Shown: piece by piece, positions 47,979 through 58,349 of the stretch
Numbering within the stretch: position 1 is the stretch's first letter
How the letters are laid out: each line of letters opens with the position of its first letter
NCBI GenBank assembly: GCA_964410665.1
Contig: CAYPIE010000008.1
Coordinates: 56,884-120,883 of the forward strand
DNA: 64,000 nt
Direction of reading: 5' to 3'
From: CAYPIE01 sp964410665
GTDB lineage: Bacteria; Planctomycetota; Planctomycetia; Gemmatales; Gemmataceae
Translations under genes and position numbers: made by a program
The notes under the pieces: model-generated
Database searches by the model: none
What the model was told of the DNA's origin: nothing
Seen by the model: only the letters and a program-made list of their open reading frames with translations

Positions 47979-49379
47979 TTAGCGCTGATAACTGGCCAGG
48001 TCGATCTTATAGCGTTTCACTTTGCGATAGACCGTCGCTTGGCTTAAACCGAGCCGTTGCGACGCCGCACCAACATTGCCGCTGGACACCGCCAACGCAT
48101 CCAGAATAGCCTGTCTTTCCAGTTGATCCACCCGAAGGGTGTCGGCGGCTTCTCCACGCTCTACGGGGGTTGACGCTGGCGGAATGACCGGACTGGACAG
48201 CGGCTCGGAGGCACGAGCCTGGCGAAATTCTTCCGCCAACGCTTCGGGGCCAATCTCCGGGCCAGGGCACAAGATTGCCAGTCGTTCGATGAGATTTTCC
48301 ATCTGACGAATGTTGCCCGGCCAGTGATAGGCCTGCATCGCCTCCAGTGCCACTGGTGAAAAGGTAAGCGTCGTGCGGCGATAGCGCTTGGATGCTCGGT
48401 CCAGAAAATGCCGGGCCAGCGGGGCAATATCCTCGCACCGTTCACGCAGCGGCGGGAGGTGAATGGGCACCACGTTGAGCCGGTAGTAGAGGTCCTCGCG
48501 AAAATGCCCCTGCTTGACCCGCTCCAGCAAGTCACGGTTCGTGGCTGCGATCACTCTCGTATCGACTTGGATGGGTTGGCTGGACCCGACCCGTTGGACC
48601 GTACGTTCTTGCAGGAAGCGCAACAGCTTGGCCTGATGGCCGAGATCGAGCTCCCCGATTTCATCGAGGAACAACGTCCCATTGGCCGCCCGCTCACAAG
48701 CTCCGGGCTGCATCCGGTCTGCTCCGGTGAATGCTCCTTGTTCGTGACCGAACAGCAAGCTCTCGGCCAGCTCGCGCGGTAGTGCCGCCATGTTGAGTGG
48801 GACAAACGGCCCCTCCCGACGCGAACTCTGCTCATACACCGCGCGGGCTACCAGTTCCTTACCGGTGCCACTTTCGCCGAGAATCAGCACGGTCGCATCC
48901 GTCGGACCCACACTGCCGATTAATTGACTGATACGTTGCATGGCCGGACTGACGCCAATCATGCGAATCCCCGCTGGCGAAGTCGCCAGCAGTCCCGTCG
49001 CTTGATGTTCCCGCATCGCCTCGGTCACCAAGGAACGCAGGCGGCTTGGATCCGGCGGCTTTCGTAAAAAGTGACAAGCGCCAAGATGCATCGATTGCAC
49101 AGCCAGGCTGATCGAGCCGTGTCCGGTGAGCATCACCACCTTGAGCCCCGGGGCCTTTGCACGTAACTGTCCGAGGAGTTCGAGCCCATCGAAATCGCCA
49201 AAACGAAGATCGAGAAACACCAGGGCAGGCTGTTGCTCGGCTAGTAGCTCCAGCAAGGTCCCCTTGTCGGGAGCCGTCCGGACTGGATACCCCCAGCTAG
49301 TAATCAGATGTTCGAGCAGTACCAGGACGCCCGGGTCGTCATCCGCGACCAGGATCGGTGCCGGACGGTCTCCTGCCAC
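47979..49379 (-). CDS. NtrC-family sigma-54-dependent response regulator
   Basis: 466 residues. Receiver domain with VADDDPG and the phosphoacceptor Asp in LVFLDLRFGD (about residue 57). The AAA+ domain has Walker A GESGTGKE, the sigma-54-contacting GAFTGAD, and Walker B GTLFLDEIGELD. A C-terminal Fis-type helix-turn-helix (GNVGAASQRLGLSQATVYRKVKRY) completes it. A cognate histidine kinase is not in the window. It sits between the glycosyltransferase operon and the divergent surface protein, and both have sigma-54-like promoters, so these are its likely targets. Confidence 0.93.
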   Translation of the reverse strand: MAGDRPAPILVADDDPGVLVLLEHLITSWGYPVRTAPDKGTLLELLAEQQPALVFLDLRFGDFDGLELLGQLRAKAPGLKVVMLTGHGSISLAVQSMHLGACHFLRKPPDPSRLRSLVTEAMREHQATGLLATSPAGIRMIGVSPAMQRISQLIGSVGPTDATVLILGESGTGKELVARAVYEQSSRREGPFVPLNMAALPRELAESLLFGHEQGAFTGADRMQPGACERAANGTLFLDEIGELDLGHQAKLLRFLQERTVQRVGSSQPIQVDTRVIAATNRDLLERVKQGHFREDLYYRLNVVPIHLPPLRERCEDIAPLARHFLDRASKRYRRTTLTFSPVALEAMQAYHWPGNIRQMENLIERLAILCPGPEIGPEALAEEFRQARASEPLSSPVIPPASTPVERGEAADTLRVDQLERQAILDALAVSSGNVGAASQRLGLSQATVYRKVKRYKIDLASYQR

Positions 49380-49526
49380 AGAATCTCTCCCAAAGGGTTG
49401 CTGATCCCTTCCTGGCTCGCTTGGGACTTCCTATGCTTCTCAACCGAATCGTAGTGCAAAGACAGAAAGCTTGCGCTCTCGAGAACACCCGGTCGGTCGC
49501 GAAAACTCAGGTCTTTTTTGCAATTT

Positions 49527-49550
49527 GTCGCCTGATTCTCAATTTGCGAC
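49527..49550. promoter_or_regulatory. candidate activator-binding dyad upstream of the surface-protein gene
   Basis: GTCGC (49527-49531) pairs with GCGAC (49546-49550), the latter inside AATTTGCGACTTGA, which resembles the TTTGCGA half-sites upstream of the glycosyltransferase operon. The centre is about 147 bp upstream of the predicted start site. Confidence 0.35.
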
Positions 49551-49658
49551 TTGATTTGATGGATGTTTACCCAACCTACCCTCGTCTTGACCGGGATCCA
49601 TCACTCCTTGAGCGAAATAACTTGCCATCAAGCACAATCCACGATCGAAAAACCCCAA

Positions 49659-49674
49659 CGGCATCACACTTGCA
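49659..49674 (+). promoter_or_regulatory. predicted sigma-54 (-24/-12) promoter of the surface-protein gene
   Basis: CGGCATCACACTTGCA fits the -24/-12 consensus, with GG and GC exactly ten bases apart and a full TTGCA at -12. The predicted start is near 49685, giving a leader of about 83 nt before the ATG at 49768. Confidence 0.55.
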
Positions 49675-49767
49675 CATCACACCAATCAGTGGATCAAAAA
49701 TAGTTGCGATCGCTAGCAACCCACAGGTTTACCGTTCTTATTCTTCTGGCTTGGTGTCATCAGCATC

Positions 49768-52700
49768 ATGAATCCCTACAACCCCGCAAAGCAAGCGACC
49801 ATGCCTCCTGCCCTACGACGCAGCCTTGAGCTGCTCGAAGCGCGTACGGTCCCCAGCGCCATGGCGGTGTTGGATCCGGACGAGAACGTGCTGTACATCA
49901 CCGGAACGGCTGCCGCCGACAAGGTCCAGCTTGACTATGGCCTCGCCGTCCAACAAGTGGATGACTTGGTGATGTCTATTCAGGACTACAACACGATCCG
50001 CGTCCGGATCCAAACCGAAGCAAGTACTGGCCAAGAATTCACCTTCCCGGCCGATGCCATCGACTCAGTCATCTTCTCGGGTGAAGGTGGCATCGACTTA
50101 CTGTTAAATCGGACCAGCAAACCCTCCTCCTGGTCCACCACCGACGAAGGCATCGTCAACACCAGCCTCTTGATCGGCAGCCCAGGCTATTCCAACCCCA
50201 CCACCGACCGGACCGGAGTTTTCACCGTCGGCCCCACCGGTCAGGTCAGTGTGGATTATCTCTTCCGCGGTGCCGGCTACTCCGGCCAGCTCGGCATCTA
50301 CAGCCTGGCCGGCATGGAAGGGTACCAACCGGGAAGTCCTGACTATCACCGCGAAGCCACCCGACGCGCCCTGTCCGGCAGCACCCTAGGCCATGTGGTC
50401 ATTAACGCCCGGGCCGAAGGAGCCAAATACTCAGCTTCTTTGCCATGGGAACGGGACTTCAATAATCGCACTTACCAAGGGCCACATCTCGTAAGCATGA
50501 CACCAGGGGATAAGTTCGGCGTCTTCATTATCCCCAACGGCACCGTCGAGCAAGTGTACCAACAGCCGAATGCAACCGGCTCCTTGACCCCCCTGTATTC
50601 GACCCCAGAAGCCAACCCGTATCCGGCCAAGAATCAGTTTCGTAGCCAGCTGGGCGACCTCGACGGTGCGGGCAACTTGTTTGGCTTCGAAGATCTACGC
50701 CTCGATGGCTCCAGTGATCGCGACTACAACGACTTCGTCTTCCAAGTCACCGGCGCCTACGGCGAATCGTCTCCGGTCGCCGAGGTGGTCAATCCGTCGC
50801 GCAACTTCCTTGAGGCAGCGATTTTCGACAAGATCGAGACCTATGCCATGGACCAGGCGCAAGACAACCCGGTGGCGACTGCGGCAAGTCACCTTCCTGG
50901 CACCCTGGTGGTGGGGCCGGACGGTACGGTCAAAGTCAACCTGTTGGACGACCAGGACCCCACCGCCGGCGAAGTTGCCCTCTTTAGCATGAAGGGAATG
51001 TGGCATCTCGAACCCGGATCGCCCGCCTTTGTCGAGGAAGCCGCTCGCCGGGCCCTGTCGGAGTCCACCCAAGGCCGGGTGATCACCTCCGACGACTTCC
51101 AGACCGATGCAAATACTTCCAACCTCGATCAGACCTACTACGGATGGCAGTCAGTCGAAATGACTCCGGGTGACACTCTGGCGGCTATGTATGTCCCCGA
51201 GGGTACGGTCTGGGATGTCTATTTGGACGCTGTACAGCAAACCAACCCCACCGTCCTGTTCTCGATCCCCACCGAGTCAGGCGGCGGGGATATGCAGACC
51301 TCTACCAGTGGATCGGAAACCAGCGAAGTGATCCTGAGCTTCCACGACGCCTCGGGAACTTACGACGGGATGGTTCTCGGTATCCAGTGTGTCACCCCAG
51401 GTGGCGAATCGATTGAAGTCACTGGAACTGGGACTCTCCGTGGTGTTGTTTACCTGGATCAAGACGGCGACCAACAAGCCAGCCTCGCTGACACCTTCTT
51501 GCCGGATATGGTCGTGATTCTCACCGGTATCGACCTTGACGGCAACCAAGTGATGCGCACCACTTGGACGGATTCCCGGGGGTGCTATCACTTCGGCGAT
51601 TTACCGGTCGGTACTTATCAGATTCAGGCCGCCGACCTGACCGCGACTACCCTTAGTGGTACGGCTGGGGTAGGTGGCCTCGGCGGCACTGTCGCGGGCG
51701 ATACCATTACCGAGATTCAACTCGACGACGGTGCCGCCGGTCACGACTACATGCTCGGTCGACACAAGCCCGGGGTACTGTCGGGGTTGGTCTATGCCGA
51801 TCTCAACCAGGATCGGGTGCATGGAAACGATGAAACCGGCATCGCCGGGGTGACGATCCACCTTGCTGGCACCGATGACCATGGCACGACAATCGAATCC
51901 CAGGTCACCACGGGCACGAACGGCCGGTACGCTTTTATGGGGCTGCGACCAGGCACCTACTCAATTCGCCAGTCTCAACCCGACAACTGGGTGGATGGCC
52001 GGCAAACCATCGGCAGCTTTCTCGGCCAGTCCGATCCATTGCCTCGCAACGGCACGATCGATGGGAACGGCTTCAAGGGAATTCAATTGCATGCCGCCGA
52101 ATTCGGTCATGGCTACAACTTCGGGGAATGGCTTGTCAACAAGTCTTCCGGCCAGTATCTGCACCAGCAAACACTGCTGGGCACGCCAGGAACTGATGTC
52201 GTAGAAGTCATCATCGGTAAGGAATCAACTCTCTATCGCATCAACGGTCAGGCCGTTGACATCGTTGCGGACAGCCATGTGGTCTTCCAGGGAGGTGGTG
52301 GCCAAGACCAGGTTCGCATCACTGGTTCGGATGAAGCCGAGCAGATGACCATCAGTCCTGGGTTTGCCAAGCTGATCAACCCCGGCTTGCGGTTGGAGTT
52401 CCAAGGAGTGCCCGACGTGTCGTTTGCCGGAGGCCAAGGAGATCGTGTCTTCCTTTATGACACCCCGGATGACGATCAGTACTCCACTACCCCAAGGCTG
52501 CAACAACTGATCGGGCCCAACTATCGCGCCAGCGTCACCGGGGCAGAGCGGGTCTATGCCTATGCTTTCGCCGGGGGAACAGACACCGCACTCCTTGAGG
52601 GTTCTGCAGGCCGAGACACCTTCAAGGGTGGTCCCGCCAATGCCCGCCTGTATGGTAGTGGTTACTACCACTTCACCACCGGCTTTGACACGGTGACCGC

Positions 52701-53442
52701 GCTCCCGGGCAGCGGTGGCATCGACAAAGCCTCGTTCTACGACGGTGTCGGCAACGACCAATTCATGGGTTCGCCGACCATTGCCTCCCTCGAAGGAAGT
52801 GGGTATCGCGTCGAAGTGCTCGGCTTCGACCAAGTCGACACCTTTTTCGAACAAGGGGGGAGCGATCGAGGAACTCTATCCGGTTCCCATGGGGATGACC
52901 GCTTCTTTTTCGACGCCCAAGATGCCCAACTGACTGGCACAGGCTTTGACCTGCGTAGCCATGGCACCGCCATGATCATTGCCGTGGGCAACGGGGGCTA
53001 CGATAAGGCTGACTTCGAAGGAACTCTGGGGGATGACCAGTTAACCGCCAGTCCCTACGAAACCCGGTTGGTCGGTCCTGAGATCGATGTCACTGCCTTT
53101 GGCTTTGAGTCGGTCAAGATCATCGGCTCTTGCGGATGTCATTCCACCGATATCGCCAGGCTTTCCGGTGGCAGCGGCAACGATCGCTTTGAGGCCAAGC
53201 CAGGCTTCTCCCAGCTTCGCGGCGAGAATTATCGCATTCGCCTGGAAGGCTTTTCGCAGGTAACCGCCACCGCGGGGCCCGGGGGGGATGACTTGGCTGT
53301 GCTCACCGGTTCGCCCGGTGACGATATTCTCGAAGAGACCACCCGCGGGGTTCGCTTAACGACCGGTTCGCAACAGTTCGAAGCCTTGGGCTTCGGGGCA
53401 TTCACCTTCGATGGGAATGGGGGAAACGACGAAACACCCTAG
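49768..53442 (+). CDS. giant secreted surface protein with DUF4114, SdrD-like and repeat domains
   Basis: 1224 residues. The N-terminus has RRSLELLEARTVPS, a motif common at the start of planctomycete surface proteins. Two similar modules (about 150-290 and 380-500, both with MxG...EPGSP/QPGSP...RRALS blocks) follow; the first leads to a DUF4114 motif, DRDYNDFVFQVTG near 315. Two SdrD-like B domains come next (GVVYLDQDGDQQ near 556, GLVYADLNQDRV near 670). From about 880 to the end there are six to seven units of about 47-50 residues with the pattern GY-x-V...GF...V...GG-x-D...L-x-G-x-x-GDD-x-F. It is probably calcium-binding and cell-surface. Confidence 0.85.
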   Translation: MNPYNPAKQATMPPALRRSLELLEARTVPSAMAVLDPDENVLYITGTAAADKVQLDYGLAVQQVDDLVMSIQDYNTIRVRIQTEASTGQEFTFPADAIDSVIFSGEGGIDLLLNRTSKPSSWSTTDEGIVNTSLLIGSPGYSNPTTDRTGVFTVGPTGQVSVDYLFRGAGYSGQLGIYSLAGMEGYQPGSPDYHREATRRALSGSTLGHVVINARAEGAKYSASLPWERDFNNRTYQGPHLVSMTPGDKFGVFIIPNGTVEQVYQQPNATGSLTPLYSTPEANPYPAKNQFRSQLGDLDGAGNLFGFEDLRLDGSSDRDYNDFVFQVTGAYGESSPVAEVVNPSRNFLEAAIFDKIETYAMDQAQDNPVATAASHLPGTLVVGPDGTVKVNLLDDQDPTAGEVALFSMKGMWHLEPGSPAFVEEAARRALSESTQGRVITSDDFQTDANTSNLDQTYYGWQSVEMTPGDTLAAMYVPEGTVWDVYLDAVQQTNPTVLFSIPTESGGGDMQTSTSGSETSEVILSFHDASGTYDGMVLGIQCVTPGGESIEVTGTGTLRGVVYLDQDGDQQASLADTFLPDMVVILTGIDLDGNQVMRTTWTDSRGCYHFGDLPVGTYQIQAADLTATTLSGTAGVGGLGGTVAGDTITEIQLDDGAAGHDYMLGRHKPGVLSGLVYADLNQDRVHGNDETGIAGVTIHLAGTDDHGTTIESQVTTGTNGRYAFMGLRPGTYSIRQSQPDNWVDGRQTIGSFLGQSDPLPRNGTIDGNGFKGIQLHAAEFGHGYNFGEWLVNKSSGQYLHQQTLLGTPGTDVVEVIIGKESTLYRINGQAVDIVADSHVVFQGGGGQDQVRITGSDEAEQMTISPGFAKLINPGLRLEFQGVPDVSFAGGQGDRVFLYDTPDDDQYSTTPRLQQLIGPNYRASVTGAERVYAYAFAGGTDTALLEGSAGRDTFKGGPANARLYGSGYYHFTTGFDTVTALPGSGGIDKASFYDGVGNDQFMGSPTIASLEGSGYRVEVLGFDQVDTFFEQGGSDRGTLSGSHGDDRFFFDAQDAQLTGTGFDLRSHGTAMIIAVGNGGYDKADFEGTLGDDQLTASPYETRLVGPEIDVTAFGFESVKIIGSCGCHSTDIARLSGGSGNDRFEAKPGFSQLRGENYRIRLEGFSQVTATAGPGGDDLAVLTGSPGDDILEETTRGVRLTTGSQQFEALGFGAFTFDGNGGNDETP

Positions 53443-53601
53443 TGATTCCAACCGGTGATCGCCTAAGCATGCTCGGGGAATGAAGCATACTCCAGGCGAA
53501 GCAGTTGATCGTGATCGGCTTGTTCTCCGCTTGGATTGTCGCGATGCCTCGACGCAACCGCTCCCGGGAACCGGCTCCCGGGAGCGACCGTTGACTCCCA
53601 C

Positions 53602-56600
53602 TCACATCAGACTCGGATCGAGCCCCAGCATACCATCCAAGCCATGCACATATTCAGGCGAACAGATTTTCTGCAATTGCTCGTCTAGATACTGTCGCCG
53701 TCGTTGCAGTTCGACGGCGAGTTCGCCACGAGCCTTGGGATGCCCGGTCAACCAGGCATCCAGATAGTCGCGTTGACGTGATCGCAAGCGTTCATCGCGT
53801 TTCTGCTGGGCTACCAGGCGTTTGCGGTACCAGTCGCTGGCCCGGATAGTGGCCGGGTCAAACATGGCTCGCACCTCCGGATGGTGCGCATCGCGGCCTT
53901 CGTAATGATCGAAGGCCATGATATTCAGCAAGACCCGCAGCGGTGGGCAGGCATCTTCGATTGAGCCGTCCTCGAAGTACTGGGTGGCCACCCGCTTTTG
54001 TGCCTCGGTGATGTTGTGCACCCCGTCGACAAACGAGGCCAGGTCCTGGGTCTCTGGCCGCAGAAAAGCTTCGTCAAACACCCGGCTGGGATGGTCGAAC
54101 ACCCGACCCAGGAAGGTGCGGACAAACTTCAGGGTGATCCGGTAGCCCAGCCGGCTGGCCAGCACCGGGCGCCCGTCATGGTCAAAGTCCTGTACCCGTT
54201 CGAGGTGACCATGCTCGATCAGAAACTGCGGGTGCCGCTCGCGCGGCGACAAGCGGCACCACAGTTCCGGGATCAACAGGCTAATGTCGTGGTCCACCCG
54301 CCGATATGGTCCCACATAACCCGCGGCCGTCGAGAAGCCTCCCAGCCCCGTTAAGGCATACGAGACCAGGGCGTTGTTCAGGTCCACGATCGGTCGCAGG
54401 GCATTGAACGGCCCCTTGGTCAGGGCACCTTCCGAGCCTGCTCCCGTGGTCGAGGGGCTCTTGCCGGTCAGCGAGCAGATCAGGTCCATAAACAGCTCAG
54501 GCAGCTCCTGGTAGTGGATCGGCCCATATACCGCCAGCGGCCGGATGCCCGCCTCAAGGTCGGGCGGGTTATTCCGCCGGCCCATCAGCACCGCGCCGAC
54601 CGGCTGGTACAGAGGTTCGTCCGGCGATAGGCCGCGGGCCAAGCGTGCCCCTTGCTCGGCGATGTAGCGGGGCATTGGGTCGACCAAGTCCGGCCGCACT
54701 TGCAGGTAGCGTGGGTTCTTGGTCGGCTTGCCATCGATCAGCCGCGGGTTGGCCGAGCAAACGAGATATTCCGAACCCTCGGCCGCCTTATGTAAGAACT
54801 GTTGCATCGGTGCGGTGAACTCGTCGAACTCCACCATCTGCTCGACCAGTCCCCGGGCTTGGGCCGCAGTCAGTGGCTCGAAGTTGGATAGAAAGTTGTC
54901 GTCGCGGGCCAGATCCTTCTCGGTCTGGCGGTCCAGCCCACGGTGGATGGCATCGTCGGGCCGCTGGAACAAGCGGCGCTCGCAGTTGACCGCGAATTTC
55001 TGGCTCAGTGCCCCGTTGGAACCGATCCCAAGCTTGCGCGCCGGGATCACCACCGACGCGGTGATATCGTCCTCGGTCTGGATCTTTACCGATGCGGCAA
55101 AGTCCTGGCGGGCCGTGGAGGTGCGCCCACCCTGGGCGCGCAGTAAACCCCCCCCCCACTAAGTGCCCCCCACTTTAAGCCCCAACCCCCTGAGTTCATG
55201 CGCGGGAAAACCGTTGATGAGATCCACCCCGAAGTGCTCACGCCATTGGGTCAGCCCGCGGCCGAACGTGGCCTCCACATCCGCACCACGGACCTCCGGC
55301 TGGTCGGTCGTCCTGTCCGGGGTCGAGTCGCCGTGCAGGAAGCGCTTGATGATAAAAACGATGGGGTAGATGTAGCTCGGGAATGAGGTCAACCATTCGT
55401 TATACTCATCGGTATACTCCTCCGAGGGAGTCAGCAGCTTGATCACACTGCCGACTGAACGGTCTGGGCTGAGCACCGGCCGGGTGGGCCGAAGGTTATA
55501 ATCCGGGCCCTGACCCGGCTTCCAGCGGTCAGAGTAGTTGCGGTCGAAGATCTGCTGAACCAAGTCGAAGTCCTTGGCCACATCGGCGACGAAAATCGGA
55601 CCGTAGACCATGTAGTCGAGCAGGCTCTTGGAGATCTCGCTCTTACCACCCCCACTCACCGTACACGGCTTGTGACAGAAGAGTCCTTCGGGAACTGTCC
55701 CGATCAGCCGCCAAGAGCTGGCCGCCGGGTGTTTCTCCAAGTGAACCTTGTAACCCGAAGGGGTCATGTACGTCTTGCCGGCAAGCAAGGGGATCGAGAG
55801 TTCCCGCCCGTCGCGGATCCACCATACTTCCTGGCGGATAACACTGGCACAAGCGTCGTGGGGGATGTAAATCAGGTCATGGAAATTACGGTCGATGCCA
55901 TAGCCGGCCGGCCGGACTTCGATGCAGTCGGCATAATCGGCCGCTACCTGTTCGAAGGTCCGGTCATTCTCGGCGAAACGATTGGCGTTGAACTCGTGCC
56001 CCAGGTTAAAGCTCGGATAGGCCGTCGCCCCACCAGCATGTTCCTCCTCCAGGTTGCCCGACAGGTTGGCCGCGTAGGAGATCTGGGTTTTGACCTCCTT
56101 CTTACAATAACCAAAGTAGTTATCGGCAATCAGAGTCACCACCACTCCGGACACGGAGCGGCAGGTCAGCTTGAACGCCGACCCATCGTTGTAAACCTCT
56201 TCCGGCTCACGCCAGCACATGCCGTCACGCCGCTGCCGCTCGGTCGCCTGGTCCCAGTGCGGCAAGCCCAACGACTGCTTGGTCACGCGCATCATTTGCG
56301 GGGCCAGGATGACGCAGCCAGTATGCCCAGTCCAGTGCTCCACATCCAGGGCCGCGTCGTTTTTCGGCAGCCAAGGGTCGCCGGCGTTGCCGAAAATCCG
56401 CTCCACAAAGTCGAGGTTGCTCACCAGGCTCCCCGGGACAAAGAAGCGGACCTCCAGCGATTGCCGCGGACAAACTCCCGGAACCTCGGGGCAGACGGTG
56501 GGCCGCAACAGCAACGACACAAAGGAGTGCACCGGCTCGGGGTGGTTCTGGGTGAATGGCACCACCGACAACTCCTCCGGCAACTGCACAGCGGCGCGGA

Positions 56601-57024
56601 ACAGGCCGACAAAAGCCTGCCGCGGCACCGCTTTCTTATCGCCCGGGATCGGTAAACCGCCCTCAACCACGTGGAACGTCCCCTTGGTGGTGCGGCGATC
56701 ACTACGCGGGTTATGCAGTACGCCGTTGCGCACCCGGTAGGAAGCGACGTAGTCGTTGATGAACACGTCTCCGTCCTCCGGCATCGCCAGCTCGTTGGCC
56801 ACGTTCGGACGGTTGAGCGGGATATGGTGATCCGGAATACGCAGCGGCGGCGACAGGTTCAGATCGGCGAAGTACTCGGTCAGGAAGGCCTCGATGCGTT
56901 GGTCGACCGGACAGCGCGGCGGCGGACCATCGGTGCGGTGCCGCGCAGCCTCGGTCAATTCCTCCGCGAGCCGCCGCAGGTCAGCGGCCCCATTGACCAC
57001 ACAGGTCGGTTCCATTTGGCCCAT
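53602..57024 (-). pseudogene. probable PPi-type PEP carboxykinase, frame interrupted by one TAG
   Basis: Read as one frame this is 1141 codons, the length known for pyrophosphate-dependent PEP carboxykinase. The first 621 residues hold SGGGKSEISKS, a P-loop-like block, and AANLSGNLEEEHAGGATAYP; the last 519 include GRRNNPPDLEAGIRPLAVYGP and TGKSPSTTGAGSEGALTKGPFNALRP. A TAG at 55161-55159 separates them, but the frame downstream is coding from the first codon. The TAG lies between a G6 and a G10 tract (minus strand); a one-base gain in the first and loss in the second would read LKVGGHLVGGGLLRAQ. It may therefore be an intact gene with sequence errors, a split gene, or a pseudogene. The family call is from memory of general features. 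Confidence 0.55.
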
Positions 57025-57261
57025 TGCTTGGTCGCCTCAACTTGGCTCAAAGATCGAATCCCCCAGTGAGCCTCCTGGGTCCGTCGGAGAGTCCAGACCA
57101 GGCCCAACTGGTTCGGCTAAGGTCAGCTTATGATCCAACGAACGCAAGGGCGACCCCCGACCTGCGGCCGATTCCACTTTCCCGGTTCCATCTATCCCGT
57201 TTGGAACCGCTTCCGCTAGACTGAGGAAAGCTGTCTACAATCGTCACACCACCTTAAAGCC

Positions 57262-58323
57262 ATGATTGCTGGGATCATCCTTGCCGGCGGACGGAGCACC
57301 CGCATGGGGCAACCCAAGCCCTGGCTTCCGATCGCCGGCCAGCCCATGCTGTTGCGCATCGTGCACACCCTCCAGCAGGTCGTCCAACCTATCCTGGTGG
57401 TGGGCGCTCCGGACTGGCCGTTGCCCCCGCTGCCTGACGGAGTGGCCTTGCTCCACGATCCGGTGCCCGATCAGGGGCCGCTACGGGGTCTGGCGACCGG
57501 CCTGAGTGCCCTGCACGGAACAGCCCACGCGGCCTTCGTCACATCCTGTGATGTGCCCCTCTTGCACTCCGGATTCATCCAGCGGATGATCGACTTGCTG
57601 GGCGAGCATGACGCCTGCGTGCCGATGGCAGCCGGCTATCGGCATCCGCTGGCCGCCGTCTATCGCGTCCAGCTGGCCCTGTTGGCCCAGGCACTCCTGG
57701 CTGACGGTGTCCACCGACCCATGACCCTGCTCGACCGGGTGCGAACCCGTCTGGTCGAGTCCGCTGCTTGGATCGATGTTGACCCCAACAGCGACTCCTT
57801 ACGCAACATCAATACTCCTGATGACTACCAGGCCCTCACCATGCATGAAATCCCTGCTGTCATTCATCATCTGTTTATATCCGACGACCACAACTACGTC
57901 GGCCACTTTGGCCGTGAGCCTGGTAACCACCCGATGCGCGAACTGCCCAGCATCGAATGTGTCGCCGGTCGAGGCATCCGTGGCGACCGCTACTTCAACC
58001 ACAAGGACGATTTTAAAGGGCAAATCACCTTCTTTAGCTTGGAAGTCTATCAGCGCTTGTGTGACCAACTCAGCATCCACGACCGGCCGCCGAGTGCCTT
58101 TCGCCGCAATGTCATCGTCGAAGGGGTCGATCTAAACGCCCTGATCGACCAGGAGTTTACCATTCAGGGGGTTCGTTTTGCCGGCGTCGAGGAATGTCGG
58201 CCCTGCTTCTGGATGGAACAAGCCTTTGGCCTTGGCGCCGAGGCGGCTCTACGCGGCCACGGGGGTCTGCGCGCCCGCATTCTGAGCTCAGGGAGCTTAC
58301 GCAGCACGGCAAAAGTTATGTAA
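57262..58323 (+). CDS. MobA-like nucleotidyltransferase fused to MOSC domain
   Basis: 353 residues. The N-terminal half (1-190) is a molybdenum-cofactor guanylyltransferase with ILAGGRSTRMGQPKPWLPI and TSCDVPLL. The C-terminal half (from about 200) is a MOSC domain with GIRGDRYFNHKDDFKGQITFF, RRNVIVEGVDLN and the candidate sulfur-carrying Cys in ECRPCFWM. Both domains act on molybdopterin; a single chain doing nucleotide attachment and sulfur handling is uncommon. The FdhD gene 0.5 kb downstream points to a formate dehydrogenase elsewhere in the genome. Confidence 0.9.
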   Translation: MIAGIILAGGRSTRMGQPKPWLPIAGQPMLLRIVHTLQQVVQPILVVGAPDWPLPPLPDGVALLHDPVPDQGPLRGLATGLSALHGTAHAAFVTSCDVPLLHSGFIQRMIDLLGEHDACVPMAAGYRHPLAAVYRVQLALLAQALLADGVHRPMTLLDRVRTRLVESAAWIDVDPNSDSLRNINTPDDYQALTMHEIPAVIHHLFISDDHNYVGHFGREPGNHPMRELPSIECVAGRGIRGDRYFNHKDDFKGQITFFSLEVYQRLCDQLSIHDRPPSAFRRNVIVEGVDLNALIDQEFTIQGVRFAGVEECRPCFWMEQAFGLGAEAALRGHGGLRARILSSGSLRSTAKVM

Positions 58324-58349
58324 AAAAAGGGAAAAAACGTCCCTTCGTC

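Larger units (their letters stand above)
49380..49767. other. divergent region between regulator and surface protein
   Basis: 388 bp. It holds the sigma-54-like element at 49659-49674, a TTGCGA-type inverted repeat at 49527-49550, and the unassigned promoter of the regulator gene. It is AT-richer than its surroundings. No gene or RNA was recognised. Confidence 0.55.

Noticed and set aside
49768..53442. Surface protein as a PEP-CTERM substrate
   Set aside because: The C-terminus lacks a PEP motif, a helix and a basic tail, and no exosortase is present.
55672..56655. 327-codon plus-strand frame opposite the PEPCK-like gene
   Set aside because: Antisense shadow; no motifs and no promoter.
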